This document shows, in pieces, positions 50,454-60,489 of a stretch of DNA of 64,000 nt. The first letter of the stretch is position 1. The number at the start of each line of letters is the position of its first letter. The position numbers and the translations under genes are program-made. The notes below the pieces were generated by a model. The model was not told the DNA's origin and ran no database searches. It saw nothing but the letters and a program-made list of their open reading frames with translations. The stretch comes from Alphaproteobacteria bacterium 46_93_T64 (GTDB lineage: Bacteria; Pseudomonadota; Alphaproteobacteria; Sneathiellales; Sneathiellaceae). The stretch covers positions 1-64,000 of the forward strand of contig MAAN01000012.1 of assembly GCA_002163135.1 (NCBI GenBank), read 5' to 3'.

Positions 50454-50915
50454 ATGGCCCTGTTTTTGTCCACGCATACGAATAAGATTGATAAGAAGGG
50501 ACGGGTCTCGGTACCTGCACGCTTTCGATCTATTCTGGCTGACCGTGGGCATGGAACTGTTGTGCTGTTTCCAAGTTTTGAAGGCAATGCAATTAATGCC
50601 TGCGATATGGGTGTTATGGAGGGATTGCTGGAAAAAATTGGTGGTTTTGACCCCTTTTCAGAAGACCGCGAGTCCGATGCGGATGTTCTGATGGCAGAAG
50701 CCGTTGAACTTCAAATTGATGGCGATGGCCGTATAGTTATTCCTTTGGTAATGCTGGAGCAACTTGGCATTGAAGGTGAGTGCGTATTCGCGGGACGGGG
50801 AGATAGTTTTCAAATTTGGCGTCCGGCTGATTTCGAAGAGCGCATGAAGGTTGTGAAAGAACGAGCCCGACTTAAACGTAGCCAGAGTGCTTCTTTAGGG
50901 AGGGTAGATGCATGA
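50454..50915 (+). CDS. mraZ: Transcriptional regulator MraZ
   Basis: The 153-residue protein has the family start FLSTHTNKIDKKGRVSVPARFR and the second AbrB-like unit around AVELQIDGDGRIVIPLVMLEQLGIEGECVFAGRGDSFQIW. MraZ is a DNA-binding ring protein that controls the dcw operon. Five 10-bp-spaced TGG(G/A) repeats upstream fit autoregulation. Its TGA overlaps the rsmH start (ATGA), so rsmH is coupled. A GGGGGG run lies directly before ATG 50454. Confidence 0.97.
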   Translation: MALFLSTHTNKIDKKGRVSVPARFRSILADRGHGTVVLFPSFEGNAINACDMGVMEGLLEKIGGFDPFSEDRESDADVLMAEAVELQIDGDGRIVIPLVMLEQLGIEGECVFAGRGDSFQIWRPADFEERMKVVKERARLKRSQSASLGRVDA

Positions 50916-51865
50916 GTGAAAACTCTCCTCATATTTCTGTTTTGTTATCTGAAGTCCTTGACGTGCTTAAGCCAGCGTCTGGTGAAGTGTTTGTTGACGG
51001 TACCTTCGGCGCCGGCGGATATAGTCGCGCCATTTTGAATATGACAGATTGTAATCTGTATGGTGTGGACCGTGATCCGCGGGCCATCGCGATCGGCAAA
51101 GAGATGGAGGCGGAATTTGAAGGGCGCTTCAAAATTCTCGAAGGTTGTTACGGAGATATGGAGCAGCTTCTTGAGCAGGCTGGTGTTTCTGAGGTTCACG
51201 GCATTGCACTCGATATCGGGGTGTCTTCAATGCAAATTGACGAAGCAGAGCGCGGTTTTTCTTTCATGCAAGATGGCCCGCTGGATATGCGGATGGGGCA
51301 AGATGGTCCAACAGCTGCGGATATCGTAAACACAGAGCCTGAAGAAGATCTCGTACGTCTGATTTATCGTTTGGGAGATGAACGGCGTGCACATGCGGTC
51401 GCACGAGCAATTGTTGCGCGGCGAGAAGAAAAGCAGTTTACTCGAACAACAGAGCTTGCGAATGTGATTGCATCGGTTGTCCGTCCAACGGGCAAAGGAA
51501 TACATCCGGCGACTAGAACGTTTCAGGCGCTTCGCATTCATGTGAACGACGAATTGGGGCAGCTCCGTGAAGGATTGGAAGCCGCCGAGAGGCTTCTCGC
51601 GCCCGGTGGCAGACTGGCCGTTGTGTCCTTTCACAGTCTTGAAGATCGGATTGTTAAGAAGTTTCTTGCAGAGAGAGCAGATGCGCGTGGAAACCCATCA
51701 CGGCACATGCCAATGGACGACGATAAGTTTGAGACTTCATTTGATTTGGTCAAGCGCGGCGCGATAAAGGCTGGCAAACAGGAAGTGGATGGAAATCCGC
51801 GTTCCCGTTCAGCACGCCTGCGTGGTGCAATCCGTACTTCTGCCCCTGTGTGGGGGAATAAATAA
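50912..51865 (+). CDS. rsmH: 16S rRNA (cytosine1402-N4)-methyltransferase
   Basis: A 317-residue SAM-dependent methyltransferase. SAM-binding motif VDGTFGAGGYSRAIL (residues about 24-38) and GVDRDPRAI are followed by ALDIGVSSMQIDEAERGFSF, GPLDMRMGQ and AVVSFHSLEDRIVKKF, all hallmarks of RsmH/MraW. It methylates C1402 of 16S rRNA. The ATG overlaps the mraZ stop by 4 bases and its TAA overlaps the ftsL ATG by one. Length and position are standard for the dcw cluster. Confidence 0.97.
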   Translation: MSENSPHISVLLSEVLDVLKPASGEVFVDGTFGAGGYSRAILNMTDCNLYGVDRDPRAIAIGKEMEAEFEGRFKILEGCYGDMEQLLEQAGVSEVHGIALDIGVSSMQIDEAERGFSFMQDGPLDMRMGQDGPTAADIVNTEPEEDLVRLIYRLGDERRAHAVARAIVARREEKQFTRTTELANVIASVVRPTGKGIHPATRTFQALRIHVNDELGQLREGLEAAERLLAPGGRLAVVSFHSLEDRIVKKFLAERADARGNPSRHMPMDDDKFETSFDLVKRGAIKAGKQEVDGNPRSRSARLRGAIRTSAPVWGNK

Positions 51866-52278
51866 TGCGTTGGAATTTGACGATCTTTATTTCAATCGTC
51901 GTCGTGGCAGTTTCATACGGATTGTACCAGCTTTCTTATGAAGTGCAATCGCTTGAAAAAGACATATACAAAATTCGCGCAGAAATTTTGGAAAATCAAC
52001 AGGCTACCCAGATATTGAAGGCTGAATGGGCCTATCAAAATCGTCCTGAAATTATTCAAGAGCTAACGGCTAAATATCTACCGCTATTACTGGTGGCTCC
52101 ATATCAGGTTGCAAGTCTCCAAGATCTGCCAGAGCGGCGCATCGATCCTACGATTGCGAATATTTTTAGTGTTCCGATCCCGCGTGCGAAGCCAAGGTTC
52201 AAGCAGCGGCGTGAAGATGCAATGCCTGAGGGGCATCTACGTTTGGCAACTTACAGACCTCTTGGGTCAGAGGAATGA
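51865..52278 (+). CDS. ftsL: Cell division protein FtsL
   Basis: A 137-residue bitopic protein: a short cytosolic tip, one membrane helix (about residues 5-22), a leucine-zipper-like coiled coil, then an unstructured basic tail (PRAKPRFKQRRED). Sequence similarity across FtsL proteins is low, so identification rests on the fold, size and its place between rsmH and ftsI. The ATG overlaps the rsmH stop as TAATG. FtsL links FtsB/FtsQ to FtsWI in the divisome. Confidence 0.88.
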   Translation: MRWNLTIFISIVVVAVSYGLYQLSYEVQSLEKDIYKIRAEILENQQATQILKAEWAYQNRPEIIQELTAKYLPLLLVAPYQVASLQDLPERRIDPTIANIFSVPIPRAKPRFKQRREDAMPEGHLRLATYRPLGSEE

Positions 52279-54029
52279 GTGTCTTTTCTCCCACTCAGAA
52301 TGGTGCGGAAGTTAAAAGAACACGGAGCGCCATTCATTTGGAAGGAAGCGCTAAAGAAACGCTTGAACAAGGACGTAACCGGCTCGTTGTTGCTGGCGTA
52401 CTGTTTGCGTTTTGCTTTGTCATTCTAGCTGGTCGGTTGGTTGGTCTTGCACTAAGCGGTTCCGGTGAAGTGCCTAAGGCGGCTTTAAAAAGTTCAGCTC
52501 CAAAAGCAGCGCAAGCTCCTCTGGTAGGGCGGGCGCCGGTTTATGACCGAGCTGGAAACCTTCTTGCTATTACATTGGACACTGTTTCGTTGTTTGCGGA
52601 TCCGACCAAGGTTCTCAACCCTGATCGTGCAGCCCGCAAAATAGTGTCGGTACTCGGCGAGCTCAATTCCGCATCTATTATTAGAAAACTAACGTCGAAA
52701 CGAAATTTTGTATGGTTGAAGCGGCATTTGACGCCAAATCAACAAAGAGAAATTAATGATCTCGGAATACCAGGTCTGTTTTTCAGAGATGAAGAAAAGC
52801 GCGTTTACCCTATGGGTTCACTTGCTGCCCATTTAGTCGGGTATACTGATATTGACAATAACGGCATCGCTGGTGTCGAAAAGTATTTTGATGATCAGTT
52901 GTCTGGAAAATCAGGCACTCAGGCAGAGCCCGTCCATTTGTCTGTTGATATGCGTGTTCAATATGCTCTTCGAGATGAATTGAGCCGCTATATGTCTATT
53001 TTTAGAGCAATCGGTGCTTCTGGTCTGGTGATGGATGTGCAAACATCCGAAATTCTTGGAATGGTGTCTCTACCTGATTTTGACCCAAATCGTCCAAAGG
53101 ATTTTCCAAACAATAACAAATTCAACAAGACCACCCTTGGTGTCTATGAAATGGGTTCAACTTTCAAGACCTTCACCACGGCGATGGCTCTTGATTTGAA
53201 CTCGGTCTCTCTCAAAGACGGGTATGATGCGACAAAACCAATTCGGATCGCTGGCTTCAGAATTAGGGATGATCATCCAAAAAAACGTTGGTTGTCTGTG
53301 CCTGAAATTTATATGTACTCATCTAATATCGGAACTGCCAAAATGGCAGATGCTGTGGGACCTAAAAGACATAAGGCGTTTCTTGCACAATTAGGATTTC
53401 TCAGAAAACCAGTTGTGGAACTTCCTGAAGTTGGCGCCCCAATTCTGCCCCCAAGATGGAATAGTCTGGAAACAATGACGATTTCCTATGGGCATGGACT
53501 GTCTGTCAGTCCCCTACAATTGAGTACAGCAGTGAGTTCTATGGTCAATGGAGGATTTTACCGCAATCCCACTATTTTGAAAAAAACCGAAGCCAGCGAA
53601 GAAGGTCGCAGGGTTATCAAGAAGCGCACTTCAAATGTAATTCGCAAATTGATGCGTTTGGTGGTGGCTCAAGGCACCGGTAAAAAGGCTTCTGCTCGCG
53701 GTTATTTGGTTGGCGGAAAAACGGGAACAGCAGAGAAGGCAGTAAACGGACGGTATAAACGCGATGCATTGATTACCTCATTCGTAAGTGCTTTTCCGAT
53801 GAGCAATCCACGCTATGTGGTATTTGCCATGCTGGATGAGCCCAAAGGAAATGCGTCAACGCATGGGTTCAGAAGTGCAGGTTGGACAACAGCGCCGATT
53901 GTTAGTCGATTGATCACTCGTATTGGTCCAATTTTAGGAATTTCACCTGTGGATGAAGAAAGTGAGCGCGTTCAAAAGCAAATGCACATCCCAATTTATT
54001 CAAGGGAGAAAAAACTTGCGACTTTCTGA
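52275..54029 (+). CDS. ftsI: Septal peptidoglycan transpeptidase FtsI (PBP3)
   Basis: The 584-residue class B PBP has a membrane helix near residues 38-58, a dimerisation region with GRAPVYDRAGNLLA, and the transpeptidase domain. The catalytic serine is in GSTFKTF (about residue 296), the second motif is SSN in YMYSSNIGTAKM, and the third is KTGTAEK. It crosslinks septal peptidoglycan with FtsW. The ATG overlaps the ftsL stop by 4 bases, and its 3' end overlaps the murE start by 14 bases. Confidence 0.96.
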   Translation: MSVFSPTQNGAEVKRTRSAIHLEGSAKETLEQGRNRLVVAGVLFAFCFVILAGRLVGLALSGSGEVPKAALKSSAPKAAQAPLVGRAPVYDRAGNLLAITLDTVSLFADPTKVLNPDRAARKIVSVLGELNSASIIRKLTSKRNFVWLKRHLTPNQQREINDLGIPGLFFRDEEKRVYPMGSLAAHLVGYTDIDNNGIAGVEKYFDDQLSGKSGTQAEPVHLSVDMRVQYALRDELSRYMSIFRAIGASGLVMDVQTSEILGMVSLPDFDPNRPKDFPNNNKFNKTTLGVYEMGSTFKTFTTAMALDLNSVSLKDGYDATKPIRIAGFRIRDDHPKKRWLSVPEIYMYSSNIGTAKMADAVGPKRHKAFLAQLGFLRKPVVELPEVGAPILPPRWNSLETMTISYGHGLSVSPLQLSTAVSSMVNGGFYRNPTILKKTEASEEGRRVIKKRTSNVIRKLMRLVVAQGTGKKASARGYLVGGKTGTAEKAVNGRYKRDALITSFVSAFPMSNPRYVVFAMLDEPKGNASTHGFRSAGWTTAPIVSRLITRIGPILGISPVDEESERVQKQMHIPIYSREKKLATF

Positions 54030-55473
54030 TTTATTGGGGGCGGCCGGTTTTCCATCGGAAAATGACATTGAGGTTACGGGACTGACCGCAGATAGCCGAA
54101 CAGTGAGCAGCGGGTTTTTATTCGCGGCATTAACAGGTACTGAATTGGATGGACGTAAATACATCGATGCCGCAATAAATCAAGGTGCCGTCGCAATATT
54201 GACGGATATGCAGTATGACGCCAGCAATTGCACAATTTATTGTCATCAAGTTCAGGAACCCAGATTAACCCTTGCTGAATGCGCGGCACGGTTTGAAGGT
54301 GTTCAGCCAGAAATTGTGACAGCAGTTACCGGCACAAATGGGAAAACGTCAGTTGCACATTTCGTCCGATCCATATGGGAAAAACTCGGATATTCGTCAG
54401 CCAGCCTTGGCACGCTTGGGATTGTAGTAAACGAGAAAACCGAAGATCTGCACTACACAACCCCGGATCCGGTATTGCTACATAAACTTCTTAAGCAGCT
54501 ATCGACTGAAGGTGTAACTCACACAGTGCTGGAAGCATCCAGCCATGGGTTGGATCAGCGCAGATTAGATGCTGTGCGAGTGAAAGTCGCTGCGTTTACA
54601 AATTTGACACGTGATCATCTTGATTATCATTCAGATGCTAAAGGGTATCTGGACGCCAAGTTAGGATTGGTTTCACGTGTTGTAGAGGATGACGGTTTAG
54701 TTGTACTAAATGCAGATTCTGAAGTATTTCCTGAGTTTGAGAAAGCTGCTCACGAAAAAAATCTAAGGGTTATCGAATATGGTCGAAAGGCATCTGATAT
54801 TCAGCTGGTGTCGACGAATTCTCATGCGGGAGGACAACATCTAGATATTCTACTTCACGGAGCCAAATATCAAATTGATTTGCCATTAGCAGGTGAGTTT
54901 CAGGCGATGAACATCCTGTGTGCATTGGGAATAGTTGTTGGGGCAGGGGCAAATGCTGCGGCAGCGGTGGCAGCGTTAGAGACATTGGAAAATGTGCCCG
55001 GCCGAATGGAACGGGTGGCTACGTTGCCTAATGGGGCCGTTATCTATGTAGATTATGCACACACACCTGATGCATTGGAAACTGTCTTAAAAGCACTTCG
55101 CCCACATGCCTTTAATAACGTAATTACGGTGTTTGGATGCGGCGGCGATCGCGATCAGGGGAAGCGTCCCCAAATGGGGGAGATCGCTCATAAACTCGCG
55201 GATGCTCAGATTGTAACGGATGACAACCCCCGCAGTGAAGAACCTTCATCTATCCGTGCCGCTATTTTGCAACAATGTCCAAATGCAACTGAAATTGGGG
55301 ATCGGACAGCAGCTATTGCCGCTTCCATTAAAATGGCAGAGGCGGGTGATGTGGTTCTAATTGCCGGGAAAGGTCATGAAAGCGGACAAATCGTAGGGAA
55401 TCAGATTATTCCTTTCAACGATAAAGACGTGATCCTGAAACTCACAGAGGGCGGGGAGGCTGCTAATGACTGA
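54016..55473 (+). CDS. murE: UDP-MurNAc-tripeptide synthetase MurE
   Basis: From TTG 54016 the protein is 485 residues, with AAGGGAG seven bases before the start and inside the ftsI gene. The ATP-binding motif VTGTNGKTSVAHF (about residue 104) and the DDNPR signature near residue 408 are clear. DNPR marks enzymes that add meso-diaminopimelate to UDP-MurNAc-L-Ala-D-Glu. The reading frame is open back to 53953 but the extra residues do not fit the family. Its stop overlaps the murF start by 8 bases. Confidence 0.95.
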   Translation: MRLSDLLGAAGFPSENDIEVTGLTADSRTVSSGFLFAALTGTELDGRKYIDAAINQGAVAILTDMQYDASNCTIYCHQVQEPRLTLAECAARFEGVQPEIVTAVTGTNGKTSVAHFVRSIWEKLGYSSASLGTLGIVVNEKTEDLHYTTPDPVLLHKLLKQLSTEGVTHTVLEASSHGLDQRRLDAVRVKVAAFTNLTRDHLDYHSDAKGYLDAKLGLVSRVVEDDGLVVLNADSEVFPEFEKAAHEKNLRVIEYGRKASDIQLVSTNSHAGGQHLDILLHGAKYQIDLPLAGEFQAMNILCALGIVVGAGANAAAAVAALETLENVPGRMERVATLPNGAVIYVDYAHTPDALETVLKALRPHAFNNVITVFGCGGDRDQGKRPQMGEIAHKLADAQIVTDDNPRSEEPSSIRAAILQQCPNATEIGDRTAAIAASIKMAEAGDVVLIAGKGHESGQIVGNQIIPFNDKDVILKLTEGGEAAND

Positions 55474-56899
55474 AACTCCGCTCTGGACGGCAAAAGAGGT
55501 TGTGGGTGCGGTCTCAGGTGTTTGTGCAGATCAGGATTGGGTTGCCAACGGTGTTTCCATTGATAGTCGCACCGTTTCAAAGGATGATCTGTTTATCGCG
55601 ATCGTTGGACCAACAAATGATGGGCATGATTATGTTAAAATGGCCCTCGATAATGGTGCCTCTGCGGCACTTGTAAGTAGCATTCCTGACAATTGTGCCG
55701 AACACCCCCGATTAATCCTCGTCGCAGATACGCAAATTGCGATGGAAGCATTGGGCATAGCATCGCGCGCAAGATGCTCTGCAAAAATTATAAGTGTTAC
55801 AGGCAGTGTTGGGAAAACGGGAACCAAAGAAGCCTTGGCCCATATCCTTGGAAAACAGGGCCAGACTCATTATAGCGTTGGCAGTTTTAATAATCACTGG
55901 GGAGTGCCGCTATCTTTAGCGCGGATGCCCCGAACTTCAGAATATGCCATTTTTGAATTGGGTATGAACCACGCTGGCGAACTTGGACCCTTATCTCGCA
56001 TGGTGCGGGCGCATGTTGCAATCATTACGACGGTCGCGGCCGCACATCTGGAGTTTTTCAGAAACACTGCGGAAATTGCTGAAGCCAAAGCAGAGATTTT
56101 TGAAGGTCTTGAAAAAGGCGGAACCGCACTCATTAATGCGGATAACGAACACAGAGAATTACTTCGCCAGAGAGCCGAAGAGATAAATGTCTCCGCAATT
56201 CTCTCATTCGGCCGAGATGAGGACGCAGATATTAGATTGAAAAAAATCTCGCTTCTGCCTCAATCCAGTGAAATTTCAGCCACAATAAGCGGGCATAAAC
56301 TGGATTTTACTTTATCGGTACCCGGAGAACATTGGGCGATGAATATTTTGGCTGTGTTAGGGGCAATTCAAGCTGTCGGTGCGGATATAAACGTCGCTGT
56401 TGATGCCCTTTCAACATTATCGCCCCCTACAGGGCGCGGAGTTCAATTAACCGTCAAATGCACGGGCGGCGATTTCACAATTATTGATGAAAGCTACAAT
56501 GCCAGCCCAATAGCAATGCAAGCAGCGTTTAAAGTTCTGAAGGGTGTAACGGTTTTAAATCTGGGCCGGAAAATCGCTATCCTTGGAGACATGAGAGAAT
56601 TGGGGGAAAATTCGATAGAAATTCACAAATCCCTCGCAATTGATCTTTCCCAGAGCGGGGTTGATATGGTATATGCCTGCGGACCTAATATGCGCCATCT
56701 TTTCGACGCCCTTCCTGAAGATTTGAAGTCAGGCTATGCCAATAGTTCCAAGGAACTTGTACGCATCGTGCTCTCTGTCGTTCGGACGGATGATATTGTT
56801 CTGATCAAAGGTTCACTGGGCAGCAAAATGAAAATAATTTTAGAGGCTTTACTGGCAAGTGCCAGAAAACAAGAGCCCGTCATAAGTGCGGGGAATTAG
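55466..56899 (+). CDS. murF: UDP-MurNAc-tripeptide:D-Ala-D-Ala ligase MurF
   Basis: The 477-residue Mur ligase shows [20 protein letters not shown] (about residues 109-128), [36 protein letters not shown] and [18 protein letters not shown], all MurF hallmarks. It adds D-Ala-D-Ala to the tripeptide, completing the cytosolic pentapeptide precursor. ATG overlaps the last 8 bases of murE. GTN in other Mur ligases is GSV here, as usual in MurF. The downstream mraY start lies 4 bases past the stop. Confidence 0.97.
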   Translation: MTETPLWTAKEVVGAVSGVCADQDWVANGVSIDSRTVSKDDLFIAIVGPTNDGHDYVKMALDNGASAALVSSIPDNCAEHPRLILVADTQIAMEALGIASRARCSAKIISVTGSVGKTGTKEALAHILGKQGQTHYSVGSFNNHWGVPLSLARMPRTSEYAIFELGMNHAGELGPLSRMVRAHVAIITTVAAAHLEFFRNTAEIAEAKAEIFEGLEKGGTALINADNEHRELLRQRAEEINVSAILSFGRDEDADIRLKKISLLPQSSEISATISGHKLDFTLSVPGEHWAMNILAVLGAIQAVGADINVAVDALSTLSPPTGRGVQLTVKCTGGDFTIIDESYNASPIAMQAAFKVLKGVTVLNLGRKIAILGDMRELGENSIEIHKSLAIDLSQSGVDMVYACGPNMRHLFDALPEDLKSGYANSSKELVRIVLSVVRTDDIVLIKGSLGSKMKIILEALLASARKQEPVISAGN

Positions 56900-56903
56900 T
56901 GAT

Positions 56904-57992
56904 ATGTTGTATAATTTTTTATTTCCACTTGCAGATGAATTCGCAATTTTCAATCTGTTCAGGTATCTAACATTCAGAACGGGCGGCGCGTTAATGACGG
57001 CCCTTCTTATCAGTTTTATTTTTGGCCCGACCATTATTAGGTGGCTGAAAAGCAAACAACATAGAGGACAGCCCATTCGGGATGATGGTCCGCAGTCTCA
57101 TATTATTGCGAAACAGGGAACCCCAACAATGGGGGGGTTCCTCATACTAATTGCCTTGGGGTTTGGGACGCTTTTATGGGCGGATCTTACCAACAGGTAT
57201 GTTTGGGCGGTATTGATGGTCACGTTGGGGTTTGGTGCCATCGGCTTTGTTGACGATTATCTGAAAGTCAGCCGTCATAACACGCGTGGTGTTCCCGGTA
57301 AATTGAAGTTGCTTTTTCAGTTCATTATCGCGCTAGCAGCTACATTGTGGATTGTAGATGCGACAAGCCCAGAGCTTGCTACCTCACTGACAATACCATT
57401 TTTGAAAAATGTACTGATCGATCTTGGATGGTTTTACGTACCCTTTGGTATTGTCGTGATGGTAGGCGCATCTAATGCAGTGAACCTTACGGATGGGCTA
57501 GATGGTCTTGCCATTGTCCCAGTTATGATTGCAGGGTCTTCTTTTGGCCTTATCGCTTATCTTGTTGGCAATAATGTTTTTGCTGAATATCTTCAAATTC
57601 AACCAGTTCCCGGTGCGGGTGAATTGTTGGTCTTCTGCGGTGCACTCTTCGGAGCCGGCCTTGGTTTCCTCTGGTTTAATGCGCCACCAGCATTGGTGTT
57701 CATGGGAGACACCGGATCGCTTGCAATGGGCGGAGCGCTTGGATCCATAAGTGTTGTGACGCGGCATGAAATTGTACTGGCGATTATCGGCGGGTTGTTT
57801 GTTCTTGAAACAGTTTCGGTGATTGTTCAGGTGGCGTCTTTCAAACTAACCGGTAAGCGGGTGTTTCGTATGGCTCCGCTACATCATCACTATGAGCAAA
57901 AGGGCTGGCAAGAGCCGACGATAGTGATCCGTTTTTGGATCATTGCTGTGATCCTTGCATTGGTTGGCCTCGCATCGTTGAAATTGAGATAA
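56904..57992 (+). CDS. mraY: Phospho-MurNAc-pentapeptide transferase MraY
   Basis: From ATG 56904 (GGGGAA upstream) the protein is 362 residues with about ten membrane segments. Catalytic motifs are present: [22 protein letters not shown] (DDxxK, about residues 116-130), [13 protein letters not shown] and [15 protein letters not shown], plus [12 protein letters not shown], the HHH metal site. It transfers phospho-MurNAc-pentapeptide to undecaprenyl phosphate, making lipid I. A longer reading to 56886 overlaps murF but adds only six residues and lacks support. Confidence 0.97.
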   Translation: MLYNFLFPLADEFAIFNLFRYLTFRTGGALMTALLISFIFGPTIIRWLKSKQHRGQPIRDDGPQSHIIAKQGTPTMGGFLILIALGFGTLLWADLTNRYVWAVLMVTLGFGAIGFVDDYLKVSRHNTRGVPGKLKLLFQFIIALAATLWIVDATSPELATSLTIPFLKNVLIDLGWFYVPFGIVVMVGASNAVNLTDGLDGLAIVPVMIAGSSFGLIAYLVGNNVFAEYLQIQPVPGAGELLVFCGALFGAGLGFLWFNAPPALVFMGDTGSLAMGGALGSISVVTRHEIVLAIIGGLFVLETVSVIVQVASFKLTGKRVFRMAPLHHHYEQKGWQEPTIVIRFWIIAVILALVGLASLKLR

Positions 57993-58000
57993 GGAAAATG

Positions 58001-59371
58001 ATGAAAAGTCACGCCTACCAAAATAAAGGAGTTGCTGTTTTCGGTCTTGGCAAAAGCGGTTTGTCGACGGCCCAGCGACTTCATGATGGGTGTGCAAACG
58101 TGAGAGTCTGGGACGATAGGCCAGCTGGACGTGAGGCTGCAGAGAATGCTGGCCTTGACGTTCAAAATTTTCAGACCGCAGACTTTTCTAATATAGATAT
58201 TCTCGTCTTAAGTCCTGGTGTCCCCTTAACGCATCCTGCTCCCCATCCAGTTGTTGAACTGGCCAACAGATCAAATGTCGATATCGTTGGTGATGTCGAG
58301 ATTTTTTTGAACGAAAAGACAGCAGGGAAACTTGTTGGTATTACGGGTACAAACGGAAAATCGACAACATCAGCGCTGACCCACCATATGCTGGCAGACG
58401 CCGGTAGAGATACTGCTCTTGGCGGTAATATCGGTACACCGGTTATGGATCTTCCCCAATTGAATGCAGATGGCACTTATGTGTTGGAGCTGTCTTCCTA
58501 TCAGTTAGATTTAACACCCTCTTGGAAGGCAGACATTGCGGTTATCCTGAATGTCACACCGGATCATTTGGATCGACACGGAGATATGGCGGGGTATACA
58601 GCCGTAAAAGAAAAGATCTTCCAAAATCAAAATAAAGCTGACGTTGCTATCATAAATATTGATGACGCAATCTGTAAAGAAATAGCATCAAAAATTGAAG
58701 CAGATAACGGGGCAAAATTAACACCAATTTCTGTGGAGATGGAGGTTGAAGCTGGGGTGACCGCAGTTGGCGGTATTCTGGTGGATAATACTAAACTTGG
58801 CGCAGGTTGGACTTTCGACATTAACAGACTAGATGCTCTCCGAGGCAAGCACAATTGGCAAAATGCATGTGCAGCTGTTGCCGTTACACGCGCTCTTGGC
58901 CTTAGTAATGCAGAAATCGCAAAAGGGCTCAAGACGTTTGGCGGATTGGCTCATCGAATGGAGCTTGTTGCAAAGCGCAATAACGTTCGGTTTATCAACG
59001 ATTCAAAAGCAACAAATGCTGAAGCTGCAGAGAAATCACTAGCTTCGTTTGAGAATATTTTTTGGATTTGCGGCGGCGTTGCCAAAGCAGGTGGCATCGA
59101 AAGTTTGACACCTCTTTTTTCCAATATTCGCCATGCCTATCTAATCGGCACAGCATCAAAAGAATTCGCAGCAACCCTCGACGGTCAGGCTTCCTACACA
59201 GTATGTGATGCACTAGAGGTTGCAGTGTTGAAGGCCGCTGAAGCCGCAGAGTTATTCGGGCAAGAGGCGACAGTATTATTGGCACCAGCCGCTGCGAGTT
59301 TTGATCAGTTTAAAAGTTTTGAATCACGTGGAAACGTCTTTAGGGATCTTGTCGAAGGGCTGGGTAAATGA
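58001..59371 (+). CDS. murD: UDP-MurNAc-L-alanine:D-glutamate ligase MurD
   Basis: From ATG 58001 (AAGGA five bases upstream) the enzyme is 456 residues. The start reads KGVAVFGLGKSGLSTAQRL, then LSPGVPLTHPAP, the ATP motif GITGTNGKSTTSALTHHML, GNIGTPVMDL, LELSSYQLDLTPSWKAD, and FINDSKATNAEAAEKSL. All fit MurD, which adds D-Glu to UDP-MurNAc-L-Ala. ATG 57998 is an equally close alternative with shorter spacing. Its TGA overlaps the ftsW ATG by 4 bases. Confidence 0.96.
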   Translation: MKSHAYQNKGVAVFGLGKSGLSTAQRLHDGCANVRVWDDRPAGREAAENAGLDVQNFQTADFSNIDILVLSPGVPLTHPAPHPVVELANRSNVDIVGDVEIFLNEKTAGKLVGITGTNGKSTTSALTHHMLADAGRDTALGGNIGTPVMDLPQLNADGTYVLELSSYQLDLTPSWKADIAVILNVTPDHLDRHGDMAGYTAVKEKIFQNQNKADVAIINIDDAICKEIASKIEADNGAKLTPISVEMEVEAGVTAVGGILVDNTKLGAGWTFDINRLDALRGKHNWQNACAAVAVTRALGLSNAEIAKGLKTFGGLAHRMELVAKRNNVRFINDSKATNAEAAEKSLASFENIFWICGGVAKAGGIESLTPLFSNIRHAYLIGTASKEFAATLDGQASYTVCDALEVAVLKAAEAAELFGQEATVLLAPAAASFDQFKSFESRGNVFRDLVEGLGK

Positions 59372-60489
59372 CGACATTTACACGCCTTGATAAATCTGTA
59401 GTTGGTCATTGGTGGTGGACCGTTGATCGCTGGACATTATCGGCCGTGGTACTTCTTATTGCCATGGGCGGTGTTATGGTTTTAGCTGCAAGCCCCGCAG
59501 TTGCTACGCGCCTTGACCTTGACAGTTTTCACTTTGTGAAACGCCAGTTCCTTTATCTTCCAATGGCGTTCTGTATCATTTTTGGTGTGTCACTGTTGTC
59601 GCCTCTCTGGGTTCGCAGACTGGCTGTTATTCTGTTTGGAGTTTGCATATTGCTGACTGTAGCAACGCTTGTTCTTGGACCAGAAGTTAAGGGTGCAAAA
59701 CGGTGGCTGCGATTTGGAAGCTTTACTTTGCAGCCTACCGAATTTTTAAAACCCACATTTGCGGTTGTCTCTGCCTGGATGTTCTCTCAGCAACGGAAAA
59801 GTGATGAAATTCCCGGTAATCTAATCGCAATTATTTTGTATGTTGTTGTCGTCTCGCTACTGCTTATGCAGCCGGATGTAGGTATGACATTAGTGGTTTC
59901 TGCGGTTTGGTTCGCTCAATTCTTCTTGGCGGGACTACCTATAATGTGGGTTGTTCTGTTTCTTGGTGTGGGAATAGTCGGGGCGGCTGGTGCCTATACA
60001 TTATTCCCTCATGTTGCCAGCCGAGTTGATCGGTTTTTGAAGCCTGCTGGCGGGGAGAATTATCAAATTGAACGGGCAATGGAAGCGTTTCAAACGGGTG
60101 GATTTTTTGGAGTAGGTCCCGGGGATGGTTCTGTGAAACGAGTGTTGCCGGATGCTCATACGGATTTCATTTTCGCTGTTGTTGGCGAAGAGTTCGGTGT
60201 CGTTTTTTGTTTGTTCGTGGTGGGCCTCTTTACCTTTATTGTTCTTCGCGGTTTCAGTCGATTGTTGGAAGAGAAAAACTTCTTCATTGTATTAGCGGCT
60301 GCTGGATTGCTTACACAATTTGGATTGCAGGCCATTATTAATATTGGTGTGAATTTGAGATTGATGCCAACTAAGGGCATGACACTCCCATTTATTTCAT
60401 ATGGCGGGTCTTCAATGTTAGCACTCGCCATTTTGATGGGTATGTTGCTGGCTTTCAGCCGACGGCGTGCAGGTTCAGGTGAAATTTAA
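59368..60489 (+). CDS. ftsW: Septal peptidoglycan polymerase FtsW (SEDS family)
   Basis: The 373-residue SEDS protein has about ten membrane segments. Conserved blocks are FHFVKRQFLYLP, GAKRWLRFGSFTLQPTEFLKPTF, LLLMQPDVGMTLVVSAVWFAQFFLAGLP, and the terminal NIGVNLRLMPTKGMTLPFISYGGSSMLALAI. The glutamate/aspartate in the long periplasmic loop (VLPDAHTDFIFAVVGEEFG) supports glycosyltransferase activity. FtsW polymerises lipid II at the septum with FtsI. ATG overlaps murD by 4 bases, and TAA overlaps the murG ATG by one (TAATG). Confidence 0.96.
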   Translation: MTTFTRLDKSVVGHWWWTVDRWTLSAVVLLIAMGGVMVLAASPAVATRLDLDSFHFVKRQFLYLPMAFCIIFGVSLLSPLWVRRLAVILFGVCILLTVATLVLGPEVKGAKRWLRFGSFTLQPTEFLKPTFAVVSAWMFSQQRKSDEIPGNLIAIILYVVVVSLLLMQPDVGMTLVVSAVWFAQFFLAGLPIMWVVLFLGVGIVGAAGAYTLFPHVASRVDRFLKPAGGENYQIERAMEAFQTGGFFGVGPGDGSVKRVLPDAHTDFIFAVVGEEFGVVFCLFVVGLFTFIVLRGFSRLLEEKNFFIVLAAAGLLTQFGLQAIINIGVNLRLMPTKGMTLPFISYGGSSMLALAILMGMLLAFSRRRAGSGEI

